DNA from: Phycobacter sedimenti
Lineage (GTDB): Bacteria; Pseudomonadota; Alphaproteobacteria; Rhodobacterales; Rhodobacteraceae
NCBI RefSeq assembly: GCF_038148855.1
Contig: NZ_JBBVGR010000002.1
Coordinates: forward strand, 1-64,000
Reading direction: 5' to 3'
Length of the DNA stretch: 64,000 nucleotides
Shown here: one piece after another, positions 43,380 to 51,341 of the stretch
Layout of the letters: each line of letters opens with the position of its first letter
How positions within the stretch are numbered: the first letter of the stretch is position 1
The notes under the pieces: generated by a model
The model's database searches: none
What the model saw: the letters and a program-made list of their open reading frames with translations, nothing else
What the model was told of the DNA's origin: nothing
Translations under genes and position numbers: made by a program

Positions 43380-44897
43380 ATGTTCGAAGGCATCATGATT
43401 GGCCTGTCCAGCGCCTTTTCCCTCACGAACCTGATGATGGTCATTGGCGGCTGTCTGATCGGCACCTTTATCGGGATGCTGCCGGGCCTTGGGCCGATGA
43501 GCATCATCTCGATCATGATCCCGGTTGCGATCACCATTGGCGACCCGTCTGCGGCGCTCATTCTTCTGGCCGGGGTCTATTACGGTGCAATCTTTGGCGG
43601 CTCGACCTCGTCGATCCTGATCAATGCGCCGGGGGTGGCCTCGACCGTGGCGACCTCTTTTGATGGCTACCCGTTGGCGCGCCAGGGCAAGGCCGGCAAG
43701 GCGCTGACGGTGGCGGCGATCTCGTCCTTCTGTGGCGGTAGCATCGGCGCGGTGCTGCTCATGATCTTTGCCCCCGCTTTGGCCACCGTGGCACTGCTGT
43801 TCCACTCAGCCGAATATTTCGCGCTGATGGTGGTGGGCCTGTCGGCCATCGCCGCCTTTGCGGGCACGGGGCAGGTGGTCAAGGCGCTTCTGATGACGCT
43901 GCTGGGTCTCATCATGGCGACGGTGGGCGAGGGCGCGCTCTTCAACATGCCGCGGTTCACCATGGGGATCATGGATCTGCAGTCGGGCTTTGGCTTCATC
44001 ACCCTTGCCATGGCGATGTTCGCCCTGCCCGAGGCGCTGTACCTCGTGCTGGACCCGAGCCGGTCCAAGACCGAGGGCGGCAGCAGCGAGATCAAGGACC
44101 TGCGCATCACCCGAGAAGAGGCGCGCGCCATTGCCCCGGTGATTGGCCGCCAATCGATCCAGGGCTTCCTGATCGGCGTTCTTCCGGGGGCAGGGGCCAC
44201 GATTGCCTCCTTCCTCGGCTATGCGGTGGAGCGCAACATCGCCCCCAAGGACGAGCAGGAGCAGTTCGGCAAAGGGTCCATCAAGGGGCTCGCCGCACCC
44301 GAAAGCGCCAATAACGCCGCCTGCACCGGGTCCTTCGTGCCGCTGCTGACGCTGGGCATTCCCGGATCGGGGACCACTGCGATCCTGCTGGGCGCGCTGA
44401 TCGCGCTCAATGTCTCGCCGGGGCCGCGCCTGATGATCGACGAGCCGCAGATCTTCTGGGCGGTGATCATCTCGATGTATGTGGGCAATCTGGTGCTCTT
44501 GGTGCTGAACCTGCCGCTGATCCCTTACATTGCCAAGGTACTGGCGGTGCCGCGCAACTACCTGATCCCCTTCATCCTGTTCTTCACATTGATGGGGGCC
44601 TACATCGGGCAGAACAATGCAACCGAGTTGTTGATCCTTGTTGGTCTCGGGATCTGCGCTACCCTTCTGAGGTTTGCAGATTATCCGCTGGCGCCCCTGC
44701 TGATCGGCTTCATCCTGGGGTCGATGCTGGAGGACAACTTTGCCCGCGCGATGCAGCTTTACGACGGGATGGGGTTCCTCTTGGATCGCCCGATGACACT
44801 GGCGCTGCTGGTTCTGGCCGCGCTTCTGGTGCTTTTGCCCAGCTACCGCGCCCGCCGCGCACGGCTGCGGCAGGTGGGCGTCTCCGACGGGGACTGA
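43380..44897 (+). CDS. tctA: Tripartite tricarboxylate transporter large subunit TctA
   Basis: A 505-residue membrane protein of about twelve helices. Family motifs include GTFIGMLPGLGPMSIISIMIPV near residue 25-45, YYGAIFGGSTSSILINAPG near 65-80 and, in the second half, TLGIPGSGTTAILLGALIALN. It couples solute import to the ion gradient. A terminator hairpin lies just past its stop. Confidence 0.95.
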   Translation: MFEGIMIGLSSAFSLTNLMMVIGGCLIGTFIGMLPGLGPMSIISIMIPVAITIGDPSAALILLAGVYYGAIFGGSTSSILINAPGVASTVATSFDGYPLARQGKAGKALTVAAISSFCGGSIGAVLLMIFAPALATVALLFHSAEYFALMVVGLSAIAAFAGTGQVVKALLMTLLGLIMATVGEGALFNMPRFTMGIMDLQSGFGFITLAMAMFALPEALYLVLDPSRSKTEGGSSEIKDLRITREEARAIAPVIGRQSIQGFLIGVLPGAGATIASFLGYAVERNIAPKDEQEQFGKGSIKGLAAPESANNAACTGSFVPLLTLGIPGSGTTAILLGALIALNVSPGPRLMIDEPQIFWAVIISMYVGNLVLLVLNLPLIPYIAKVLAVPRNYLIPFILFFTLMGAYIGQNNATELLILVGLGICATLLRFADYPLAPLLIGFILGSMLEDNFARAMQLYDGMGFLLDRPMTLALLVLAALLVLLPSYRARRARLRQVGVSDGD

Positions 44898-44903
44898 CCA
44901 AAG

Positions 44904-44940
44904 GACCGGCCCAGGTTGTCGCACTCCGGGGCCGGTCTTT
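44904..44940 (+). terminator. Rho-independent terminator after tctA
   Basis: GACCGGCCC and GGGCCGGTC pair perfectly in nine bases, followed by TTTTCTCTC. It ends the tctCBA transcript. Confidence 0.82.
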
Positions 44941-45029
44941 TCTCTCTGCGTCGGATGGTCCTCTGTCTGGCGACTGGCCGCTCTGGCAGGGTCGCGTGTG
45001 AACGCGCGCAGATGCCGGGAGGGCACCAC

Positions 45030-45941
45030 ATGAAATATCTTTCCTTGACCCTTGTGCTGACGGCTTTGCCGCTGGCATCCTTCGCGGACGTTCTGGAGGT
45101 TCAGCAGGTCACAGATGATGTCTGGGCCTTGGTCGGCCCGCACAGCCAGCGCAATGCCGAGAACCTTGGCAACAATGCCACCTTCGGCGTGGTGGTGACG
45201 TCCGAGGGGGTCGTGCTGATGGATCCGGGCGGATCGTGGAAAGGCGCGGCGATGATTGATGCCGCCATCGACCAGATTACCGATCAGCCGGTGACCCATG
45301 TGATCGACACCGGCGGGCAGGATCACCGCTGGCTGGGCAACGGCTACTGGCAGGCGCAGGGCGCGACGGTGATCGCATCAGAAGCCGCCGTCGCCGATCA
45401 CAAGGACCGTCAGTCCATGCAGATGACGATGCTGTCGCAGCTGTTGGGGGATGAGTTGGCAGGGACCGAGCCGAGCTATGCCGATGTGACCTTCGAGACC
45501 GACCATGAACTGTCCCTTGGCGATCTGACCTTTCAGATCATGCATCGCGGTCAGGCCCATACACCGGGCGACAGTTTCGTCTGGCTGGAAGAGCGGGACG
45601 TGATGTTCACCGGCGACATCGTCTACGTAGAGCGCATTCTGGGCGTCGGGCCGCAGTCCAATGCCAAAAGCTGGATCGAGGCCTTTGATGCCATGGCCGC
45701 CTATGATCCGGTCCATGTGGTGCCGGGCCACGGCCGCGCCACCACACTGGATCGTGCAAGGGCTGATACCTACGCCTACCTTGTGAACCTGCGCACCCGG
45801 ATCGGGGCGCTGATCGAAGAGGGGGGCGACATCATGCAGGCGCCAGAAATCGACCAGTCCGCCTTTGCCGGGCTGGAACAGTTCGAAAGCCTTGCCGGGC
45901 GCAATGCGCAAACCGTCTATGAGCAGATGGAGTGGGAGTAA
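45030..45941 (+). CDS. Secreted MBL-fold protein with degenerate HxHxDH motif
   Basis: A 303-residue exported MBL-fold protein with a signal peptide (SLTLVLTALPLASFAD). Where hydrolases have HxHxDH it has TGGQDH (residues 94-99): the Asp and last His remain but the first two His are missing. Other metal-site elements remain: QAHTPGDS near residue 172, TGDIVYVER, and VPGHGRAT near 234. It resembles the SoxH/quinoprotein-linked MBL group. It could bind one metal only or be non-catalytic. Start has GGGAGGG upstream. It follows tctA after a terminator and is itself followed by one. Confidence 0.82.
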   Translation: MKYLSLTLVLTALPLASFADVLEVQQVTDDVWALVGPHSQRNAENLGNNATFGVVVTSEGVVLMDPGGSWKGAAMIDAAIDQITDQPVTHVIDTGGQDHRWLGNGYWQAQGATVIASEAAVADHKDRQSMQMTMLSQLLGDELAGTEPSYADVTFETDHELSLGDLTFQIMHRGQAHTPGDSFVWLEERDVMFTGDIVYVERILGVGPQSNAKSWIEAFDAMAAYDPVHVVPGHGRATTLDRARADTYAYLVNLRTRIGALIEEGGDIMQAPEIDQSAFAGLEQFESLAGRNAQTVYEQMEWE

Positions 45942-45972
45942 CGCCCCACGCCTTGATCTGAGTTCAAACTTG

Positions 45973-45998
45973 CCGCCTCCGCTTTCGGGGGCGGTTTT
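45973..45998 (+). terminator. Rho-independent terminator after the MBL gene
   Basis: CCGCCTCC and GGGGGCGG pair around GCTTTC, followed by TTTT. It separates the MBL gene from the arsenic operon. Confidence 0.8.
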
Positions 45999-46048
45999 CA
46001 TGTCCGGCGCCGTCATCAGGATGTTACAAAAACTTCACTGTTCTGACC

Positions 46049-46071
46049 TTCATAATTCGAATATTCATGAA
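46049..46071. promoter_or_regulatory. Candidate ArsR operator
   Basis: An AT-rich dyad TTCAT-N13-ATGAA, with an inner ATTCGAAT palindrome, just before the first start codon of the arsenic operon. Position and AT-rich palindromic form fit an ArsR site; autoregulation is inferred. Confidence 0.55.
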
Positions 46072-46073
46072 AT

Positions 46074-46934
46074 ATGGAAAAAATGATTCCCTCTCGCCTC
46101 ACCACCCTCGGCCATCCGCAGCGACTGGCCCTGTTCCGGCTGCTGATGCGCCGCTATCCGGATCGCCTGCCTGCCGGTGAAATCGCCGAGGCGCTGGGGC
46201 TGAAGGCCAGCACCCTGTCGACCTATCTCGCGGCGCTAATGCAGGCGGGGCTGGTCACGCAGCAGCGGGCCGGGACGTCGCTGATGTATTCCGTCGACAT
46301 GTCAGCGGTAAGACAGACCTTTGACTACCTTCTTCTCGATTGTTGCCGCGGGCGCCCCGAGATCTGCGCGCCCGTTTCCACATCCCCTTGCGCAGGAGAG
46401 GCTGCCATGACCGGACAGGTATCCAACGGGCAGAAATACAACGTTCTTTTCATCTGCACCGGCAACTCTGCACGGTCGATCTTTGCCGAATGCATCCTGC
46501 GCGATCTCATGCCGGATCGCTTCAACGTCCATTCGGCGGGAACCCATCCCGGCTCAGGGATGAACCCTTTTGCGGTCGAGGTGCTGCGCTCGAAGGGGCA
46601 TGACATCAGCGATCTGCGAGCCAAGACCACGGACGAGTTCACCGGACCCGATGCCCCCCGGATGGATTTTGTCTTTACCGTCTGCAATCAGGCCGCCAAC
46701 GAAGAATGCCCGGCCTGGGACGGTCAGCCGATCAGCGGTCACTGGGGCATGCCGGACCCGGCAAAGGCCGAAGGCACCGAGGCCGAGAAAAGCCTCGCCT
46801 TCCAGCAGGCCTACGGCGCGCTGAAGCACCGGATCGAGGCCTTTGTCGCCCTTCCCATCGAAACGCTGGACCGCATCGCCCTGCAACGCGCGGTGGATGA
46901 GATCGCCAGCCAGCCACAGGATACATCTCAATGA
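46074..46934 (+). CDS. arsR-arsC: ArsR repressor-arsenate reductase (ArsC) fusion
   Basis: A 286-residue fusion. Residues 1-88 are an ArsR-type winged helix (GEIAEALGLKASTLSTYLAALMQAGLV). The end of this part carries C90, C91 and C98 (DCCRGRPEIC), resembling the C-terminal As(III)-binding cluster of AfArsR-type repressors. From about residue 121 a low-molecular-weight phosphatase-fold ArsC begins: CTGNSARS (C128, R134) is the CX5R loop, and VCNQAANEEC supplies the resolving cysteines of the thioredoxin-coupled class. It should repress the operon and reduce arsenate. ATG at 46083 is a possible alternative start. Its stop overlaps the next start by four bases. Confidence 0.9.
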   Translation: MEKMIPSRLTTLGHPQRLALFRLLMRRYPDRLPAGEIAEALGLKASTLSTYLAALMQAGLVTQQRAGTSLMYSVDMSAVRQTFDYLLLDCCRGRPEICAPVSTSPCAGEAAMTGQVSNGQKYNVLFICTGNSARSIFAECILRDLMPDRFNVHSAGTHPGSGMNPFAVEVLRSKGHDISDLRAKTTDEFTGPDAPRMDFVFTVCNQAANEECPAWDGQPISGHWGMPDPAKAEGTEAEKSLAFQQAYGALKHRIEAFVALPIETLDRIALQRAVDEIASQPQDTSQ

Positions 46935-47929
46935 CCACCTATGCAGTGAACGGCCTTGGCCGGATCGGAAAACTGGCCCTGAAACCGCTTCTGGAGCAGG
47001 GGGCGCAGATCGCCTGGATCAATGATGCGGTGGGCGATCCCGAGATGCATGCGCATCTGCTCGAATTCGACACGGTGCATGGGCGATGGGAGGCGGATTT
47101 CTCCCATGATGCGGGCAGCGTTACGATCAATGATGTGCGTCTGCCCTTCATCGGCACCTCCGATCTGTCCCAGTTGCCGCTTGAGGGCGTCGATGTGGTG
47201 ATCGATTGCACTGGTGTCTTCAAGAGTGAGGCCAAGCTTGCCCCCTATTTCGAGGCCGGCGTGAAAAAGGTCGTGGTCTCTGCCCCCGTGAAGGATGGCG
47301 ATGCGGCCAATATCGTCTATGGGGTCAACCATGATACCTATGACCCAGCCCGGCACCGTATCGTGACGGCGGCCAGCTGCACCACCAATTGCCTGGCTCC
47401 GGTGGTCAAGGTGATCCATGAAAACCTGCGCATCCGCCATGGCTCCATCACCACGATCCACGATGTCACCAATACCCAAACCATCGTCGACCGACCCGCG
47501 AAAGACCTGCGCCGGGCGCGTTCGGCGCTCAATTCGCTGATCCCCACCACCACCGGCAGCGCCACGGCGATCACGCTGATCTACCCGGAGCTGACCGGGC
47601 GGCTCAACGGCCATGCGGTAAGGGTGCCGCTGCTGAATGCCTCGCTCACCGATTGCGTTTTCGAGGTGGAGCGCGAAACCACGGCAGAAGAGGTCAACGC
47701 CCTGTTCAAAGCCGCGTCTGAGGGAGAGCTGGAGGGCATCCTTGGTTATGAGACCCGCCCGCTGGTGTCGACCGATTACACCAATGACCGGCGGTCCTCG
47801 ATCATCGATGCGCCCTCGACCATGGTGGTGAACGGGACCCAGGTGAAGGTCTATGCATGGTATGACAATGAAATGGGCTACGCTTGGCGTCTGGTCGACG
47901 TGGCCCTGATGGTGGGGGCCTCGCTGTGA
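46931..47929 (+). CDS. gapdh: Glyceraldehyde-3-phosphate dehydrogenase of the ArsJ pathway
   Basis: A 332-residue GAPDH with Rossmann start VNGLGRIGKLALK and active-site cysteine in AASCTTNCLAPV. Encoded between ArsC and ArsJ, it is the paralogue that uses arsenate instead of phosphate to form 1-arseno-3-phosphoglycerate, which ArsJ extrudes. That function is established for this gene pair in other bacteria. It overlaps both neighbours by four bases (ATGA and GTGA). Confidence 0.92.
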   Translation: MTTYAVNGLGRIGKLALKPLLEQGAQIAWINDAVGDPEMHAHLLEFDTVHGRWEADFSHDAGSVTINDVRLPFIGTSDLSQLPLEGVDVVIDCTGVFKSEAKLAPYFEAGVKKVVVSAPVKDGDAANIVYGVNHDTYDPARHRIVTAASCTTNCLAPVVKVIHENLRIRHGSITTIHDVTNTQTIVDRPAKDLRRARSALNSLIPTTTGSATAITLIYPELTGRLNGHAVRVPLLNASLTDCVFEVERETTAEEVNALFKAASEGELEGILGYETRPLVSTDYTNDRRSSIIDAPSTMVVNGTQVKVYAWYDNEMGYAWRLVDVALMVGASL

Positions 47930-49191
47930 GCCAGCGCCCCGAGGGCCTGTCTGCCTATATGGCGGTGACGGCGGCCTATTGGGCCTTCATGCTCACCGAC
48001 GGGGCGCTGCGGATGCTGGTTCTGCTGCATTTTCACACGCTGGGGTTTTCTCCGGTGCAGCTGGCCTACCTGTTCGTGCTTTACGAGATCGCCGGAATGG
48101 TGACGAACCTGTCGGCAGGCTGGATCGCCGCGCGCTTTGGTCTGGCGGCGACGCTATATGCAGGTCTGGCGCTGCAGATCATGGCGCTGGGCGCGCTGAC
48201 GCAGCTTGATCCGGACTGGGCCATCGGGGCCTCAGTCGTTTTCGTGATGTGCGTGCAAGGGATTTCGGGCGTGGCCAAGGATCTGGCCAAGATGTCGTCG
48301 AAATCGGCGGTGAAGCTCTTGGCGCCTGCTGCCGACGGCGGGTTGTTCCGCTGGGTGGCGGTGCTGACCGGATCCAAGAATGCCGTGAAGGGGCTCGGAT
48401 TTCTGCTGGGCGCCGTCCTTCTGGCAACCTTGGGGTTTTCCTGGGCGATCATCGCAATGGCTATCGTGCTGGCGCTGGTCTTTGCCGTCATCGTGGTGCT
48501 GATGCCGCCGGGGCTGCCGACCGGGCGCAAGGGCGCGAAGTTTTCCGAGGTCTTTTCCAAATCGGCCAATGTGAACTGGCTGTCGGCGGCGCGGGTGTTC
48601 CTGTTCGGCGCGCGCGATGTCTGGTTCGTGGTGGGCATCCCGATCTATTTCTACGCGGTGCTGTCGGATGGGTCGGAGGCGGGCAACCGCGCGGCCTTTT
48701 TCATGATCGGCACTTTCATGGCGATCTGGATCATCCTTTATGGCGCGGTGCAGGCGGCAGCGCCCTGGCTGCTGGGCGCCGCGAAACGTCCCGAAGGTGA
48801 TTTGATCCGCGCCGCGCGGGGCTGGGCGCTGGCGCTTTTTACCGTGCCTGCGGCACTGACCCTTGCGGTCTGGATCGCCGGAGCGCCGCAAACATGGCTG
48901 ACGGTGGTTCTGGTGCTGGGGTTATTGGCATTCGGAGCGCTCTTCGCGGTGAACTCCTCCCTTCACTCCTACCTGATCCTCGCCTTCACACGGGCCGAGC
49001 GGGTGACGATGGATGTCGGGTTTTACTATATGGCCAATGCGGGCGGGCGCCTTGCGGGCACGCTGCTGTCCGGGCTGACCTACCAGTTCGGCGGGCTCGC
49101 GCTTGTTCTGGGCACAGCGGCCATTATGGTGGCCCTGTCTGCGCTTGCCTCGGGCAAGCTTCATGTCGAAGGCGTGGAGGCCACCACATGA
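47926..49191 (+). CDS. arsJ: Organoarsenical efflux MFS permease ArsJ
   Basis: A 421-residue membrane protein of the major facilitator type with about eleven or twelve helices. The N-terminal AAYWAFMLTDGALRMLVLLHF and the segment GVAKDLAKMSSKSAVK are characteristic of ArsJ. It exports 1-arseno-3-phosphoglycerate made by the adjacent GAPDH; outside the cell the product falls apart to arsenate. GTG at 47926 overlaps the GAPDH stop. Confidence 0.93.
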   Translation: MSQRPEGLSAYMAVTAAYWAFMLTDGALRMLVLLHFHTLGFSPVQLAYLFVLYEIAGMVTNLSAGWIAARFGLAATLYAGLALQIMALGALTQLDPDWAIGASVVFVMCVQGISGVAKDLAKMSSKSAVKLLAPAADGGLFRWVAVLTGSKNAVKGLGFLLGAVLLATLGFSWAIIAMAIVLALVFAVIVVLMPPGLPTGRKGAKFSEVFSKSANVNWLSAARVFLFGARDVWFVVGIPIYFYAVLSDGSEAGNRAAFFMIGTFMAIWIILYGAVQAAAPWLLGAAKRPEGDLIRAARGWALALFTVPAALTLAVWIAGAPQTWLTVVLVLGLLAFGALFAVNSSLHSYLILAFTRAERVTMDVGFYYMANAGGRLAGTLLSGLTYQFGGLALVLGTAAIMVALSALASGKLHVEGVEATT

Positions 49192-50201
49192 GCATTTTTG
49201 AACGCTATCTCACCCTTTGGGTCGCGCTGGCCATGGCGACGGGCATCTTGATCGGCAATGCCGTGCCCGCGCTGGTCGAGGCGATCGCGGCGGCGGAATT
49301 TGCCAGCGTCAACCTGGTCGTTGCGGTGCTGATCTGGGCGATGGTCTATCCGATGATGGTCGGGGTGGACCCGGCCGCCCTGAAGAATGCGGTCAAACAG
49401 CCAAAGGGGCTGGGGATCACCCTCGTGGTCAACTGGCTGATCAAGCCCTTCTCCATGGCGGCGCTGGGTGTTCTGTTCTTCGAAGTTGTCTTTGCCGATT
49501 TTTTCGCGCCCGAGGATGCGCAGCAGTACATCGCCGGGCTGATCCTTTTGGGGGCGGCTCCCTGTACAGCGATGGTCTTTGTCTGGTCTCAGCTGACGCG
49601 CGGGGACGAGAATTATACGCTGTTGCAGGTTTCGCTGAACGATGTCGTGATGGTCTTTGCCTTTGCGCCCATCGTGGCCTTCCTTCTGGGTGTCACCGAT
49701 ATCGAGGTGCCTTGGGAAACGCTGGTTCTTTCGGTCGTTCTGTTTGTCCTGTTGCCGCTTCTGGCCGGGATCTGGACCCGGCGCAGGCTTGGGAATGATG
49801 CGCAGATCAAAGCCTTTCAGTCATGGGTCAAGCCCTGGTCGGTGATCGGGCTGATCGCAACCGTCATGATCCTGTTTGGCCTGCAAGGTCAGGTGATCCT
49901 GGATCGCCCCGAGGTGATTGCCCTGATCGCTGTACCCATCCTGGTGCAATCCTACGGGATCTTTGCCATCGCTTACGGCGCGGCCTTTGCATTGAAAGTC
50001 CCGCACCGCATTGCTGCGCCCTGTGCGCTGATCGGAACGTCGAACTTTTTTGAACTGGCTGTGGCCGTGGCGATCTCCCTGTTCGGCCTCAATTCCGGCG
50101 CAGCCCTGGCCACTGTCGTAGGGGTGCTGGTCGAGGTGCCGGTGATGCTGTCTCTGGTGGCCTTCGCCAACCGGACCCGCGCCCGGTTTCCCGGCACGTG
50201 A
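49188..50201 (+). CDS. acr3: Arsenite efflux permease Acr3
   Basis: A 337-residue ten-helix arsenite exporter of the Acr3 family. The conserved cysteine needed for As(III) transport is in LGAAPCTAMVFVWSQL near residue 125, and ALIGTSNFFELAVAVAI is the second family signature. It exports arsenite produced by the ArsC half of the fusion. The start overlaps arsJ by four bases; it is the last gene of the operon. Confidence 0.95.
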   Translation: MSIFERYLTLWVALAMATGILIGNAVPALVEAIAAAEFASVNLVVAVLIWAMVYPMMVGVDPAALKNAVKQPKGLGITLVVNWLIKPFSMAALGVLFFEVVFADFFAPEDAQQYIAGLILLGAAPCTAMVFVWSQLTRGDENYTLLQVSLNDVVMVFAFAPIVAFLLGVTDIEVPWETLVLSVVLFVLLPLLAGIWTRRRLGNDAQIKAFQSWVKPWSVIGLIATVMILFGLQGQVILDRPEVIALIAVPILVQSYGIFAIAYGAAFALKVPHRIAAPCALIGTSNFFELAVAVAISLFGLNSGAALATVVGVLVEVPVMLSLVAFANRTRARFPGT

Positions 50202-50750
50202 CCGAGGGACCGGGACACCCGCATCGGCCCTTGAATCGGGGCCGCCAAGCGCCGGATTCGCCGCTGCAACGCGTGGCGCGCAGACAGGAGGTCGCCCTCG
50301 GCTCTGCTCCGCAAGCCGCAGAACTCCCGTTCCGTTACTCATCCGGCCTCCATGGCGCAAGGGGCATGAAGCGGCCCCGCCGGGCGGCCTTCCAATGCTT
50401 CCGTCCAGCCTGTCCGGATCTCACGCCAAACGGCCAGGTTGACGTGCGCAAATGGAAGTCGGTATCATCCGGCTCTGAACGCTCCACTCACGACTGATCT
50501 GCGGCGGCCGATTTTCATCTGACAGGTTGGCCTGTCCAAGATGAGGCGTTGCTCATCGCCGTGGGATTTCAGTACTATCCGAATGATCTGAACTGGTTTG
50601 CCTCCTGCGAGCAGATCTTCATGTCTTGGGAGCGACACAAAGGAGTATTTCAGTCTGGCAGGCCGACCTGCTTGCATGAATTTCGCACATGTTGGGCGTT
50701 TATTAACAAAGAGGCCCCATTAGTGGGACACGGTAAGGAAAAGGGGCCAA
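50202..50750. other. Intergenic region before the H-NOX gene
   Basis: About 550 bases with no convincing gene; small open frames here have no recognisable homology, no good ribosome site and no clear coding bias. The right half (50540-50710) is AT-richer. No strong terminator follows acr3. The far right end holds a hairpin before the H-NOX start. A promoter for the H-NOX/GGDEF pair is expected here. Confidence 0.5.
50713..50748 (+). promoter_or_regulatory. Hairpin overlapping the H-NOX ribosome-binding region
   Basis: GGCCCC (50713-50718) can pair with GGGGCC (50743-50748), the latter inside AAAGGGGCC, five bases before the ATG. The purine-rich AAGGAAAAGGGG ribosome site is in the loop and 3' arm, so pairing could hide part of it. 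Only six pairs, so tentative. Confidence 0.35.
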
Positions 50751-50753
50751 GTG

Positions 50754-51341
50754 ATGCATGGTCTGATCAACAGGGCAATTCAGGCTTTTGTGACCAGTAC
50801 CTATGGCGGGGACCGTTGGAACGAGGTCATGGATCAGGCGGGTCTCGGCTTTCGCGAGTTCGAGGCCATGCTCACCTATACCGATGAGCAATCCAACAAG
50901 ATGCTCTTGGCCATGGAGAAGGTCTTGCAACGTCCCTTGCCCGAAATGCTTGAGGATATGGGGACTTTCCTGGTCTCGAACCCGCAAGTTGAAGCGCTGC
51001 GCCGCCTGCTGAGGTTCGGCGGGGTAAACTACGTCGAGTTTTTGCATTCCCTTGATGATTTGCCAGGGCGGGCGCGTCTTGCTGTATCGGATCTGCATCT
51101 TCCGGGGCTGGAACTGTTCGAACAGGCTCCAGGCCAGTTCGAACTGGTGTGCCAGCCTGGCCTGCCCGGTTATGCGAACGTGATGATTGGTGTCCTGCGC
51201 GCCATGGCCGACGATTACGGCGATCTTGTCATTCTGGATTACGCCGGCCCGCAGGATGGTGCGGAAGTGATTTCCATCACCCTTGTGGAACGCGAGTTCG
51301 CCGAGGGGCGAAGTTTCGATTTGGGGGCGCATTCGTTATGA
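50754..51341 (+). CDS. H-NOX-fold protein lacking the heme-ligand histidine
   Basis: A 195-residue heme-NO/O2-binding (HNOB) family protein. The N-terminus MHGLINRAIQAFV, the motif ALRRLLRFGGVNYVEFLHSLDDL and the segment NVMIGVLRAMADDYGD align well with soluble guanylate cyclase and bacterial H-NOX. The proximal heme His (H102/H105 of characterised proteins) aligns with P104, and the YxSxR heme-propionate motif aligns with L131-V-C-Q-P135. Heme binding in the known way is therefore unlikely. It overlaps the HNOBA-GGDEF gene (ATGA) and probably regulates it. ATG at 50754 gives the family N-terminus; a GTG one codon earlier is possible. Confidence 0.85.
   Translation: MHGLINRAIQAFVTSTYGGDRWNEVMDQAGLGFREFEAMLTYTDEQSNKMLLAMEKVLQRPLPEMLEDMGTFLVSNPQVEALRRLLRFGGVNYVEFLHSLDDLPGRARLAVSDLHLPGLELFEQAPGQFELVCQPGLPGYANVMIGVLRAMADDYGDLVILDYAGPQDGAEVISITLVEREFAEGRSFDLGAHSL

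Noticed and set aside
43806..45326. A 506-codon antisense frame over tctA
   Set aside because: Composition is that of a shadow frame (Arg/His/Gln-rich) and it crosses the tctA terminator.
50202..50497. Small open frame after acr3
   Set aside because: No family resemblance, no ribosome site and Arg/Pro-rich composition typical of chance frames.
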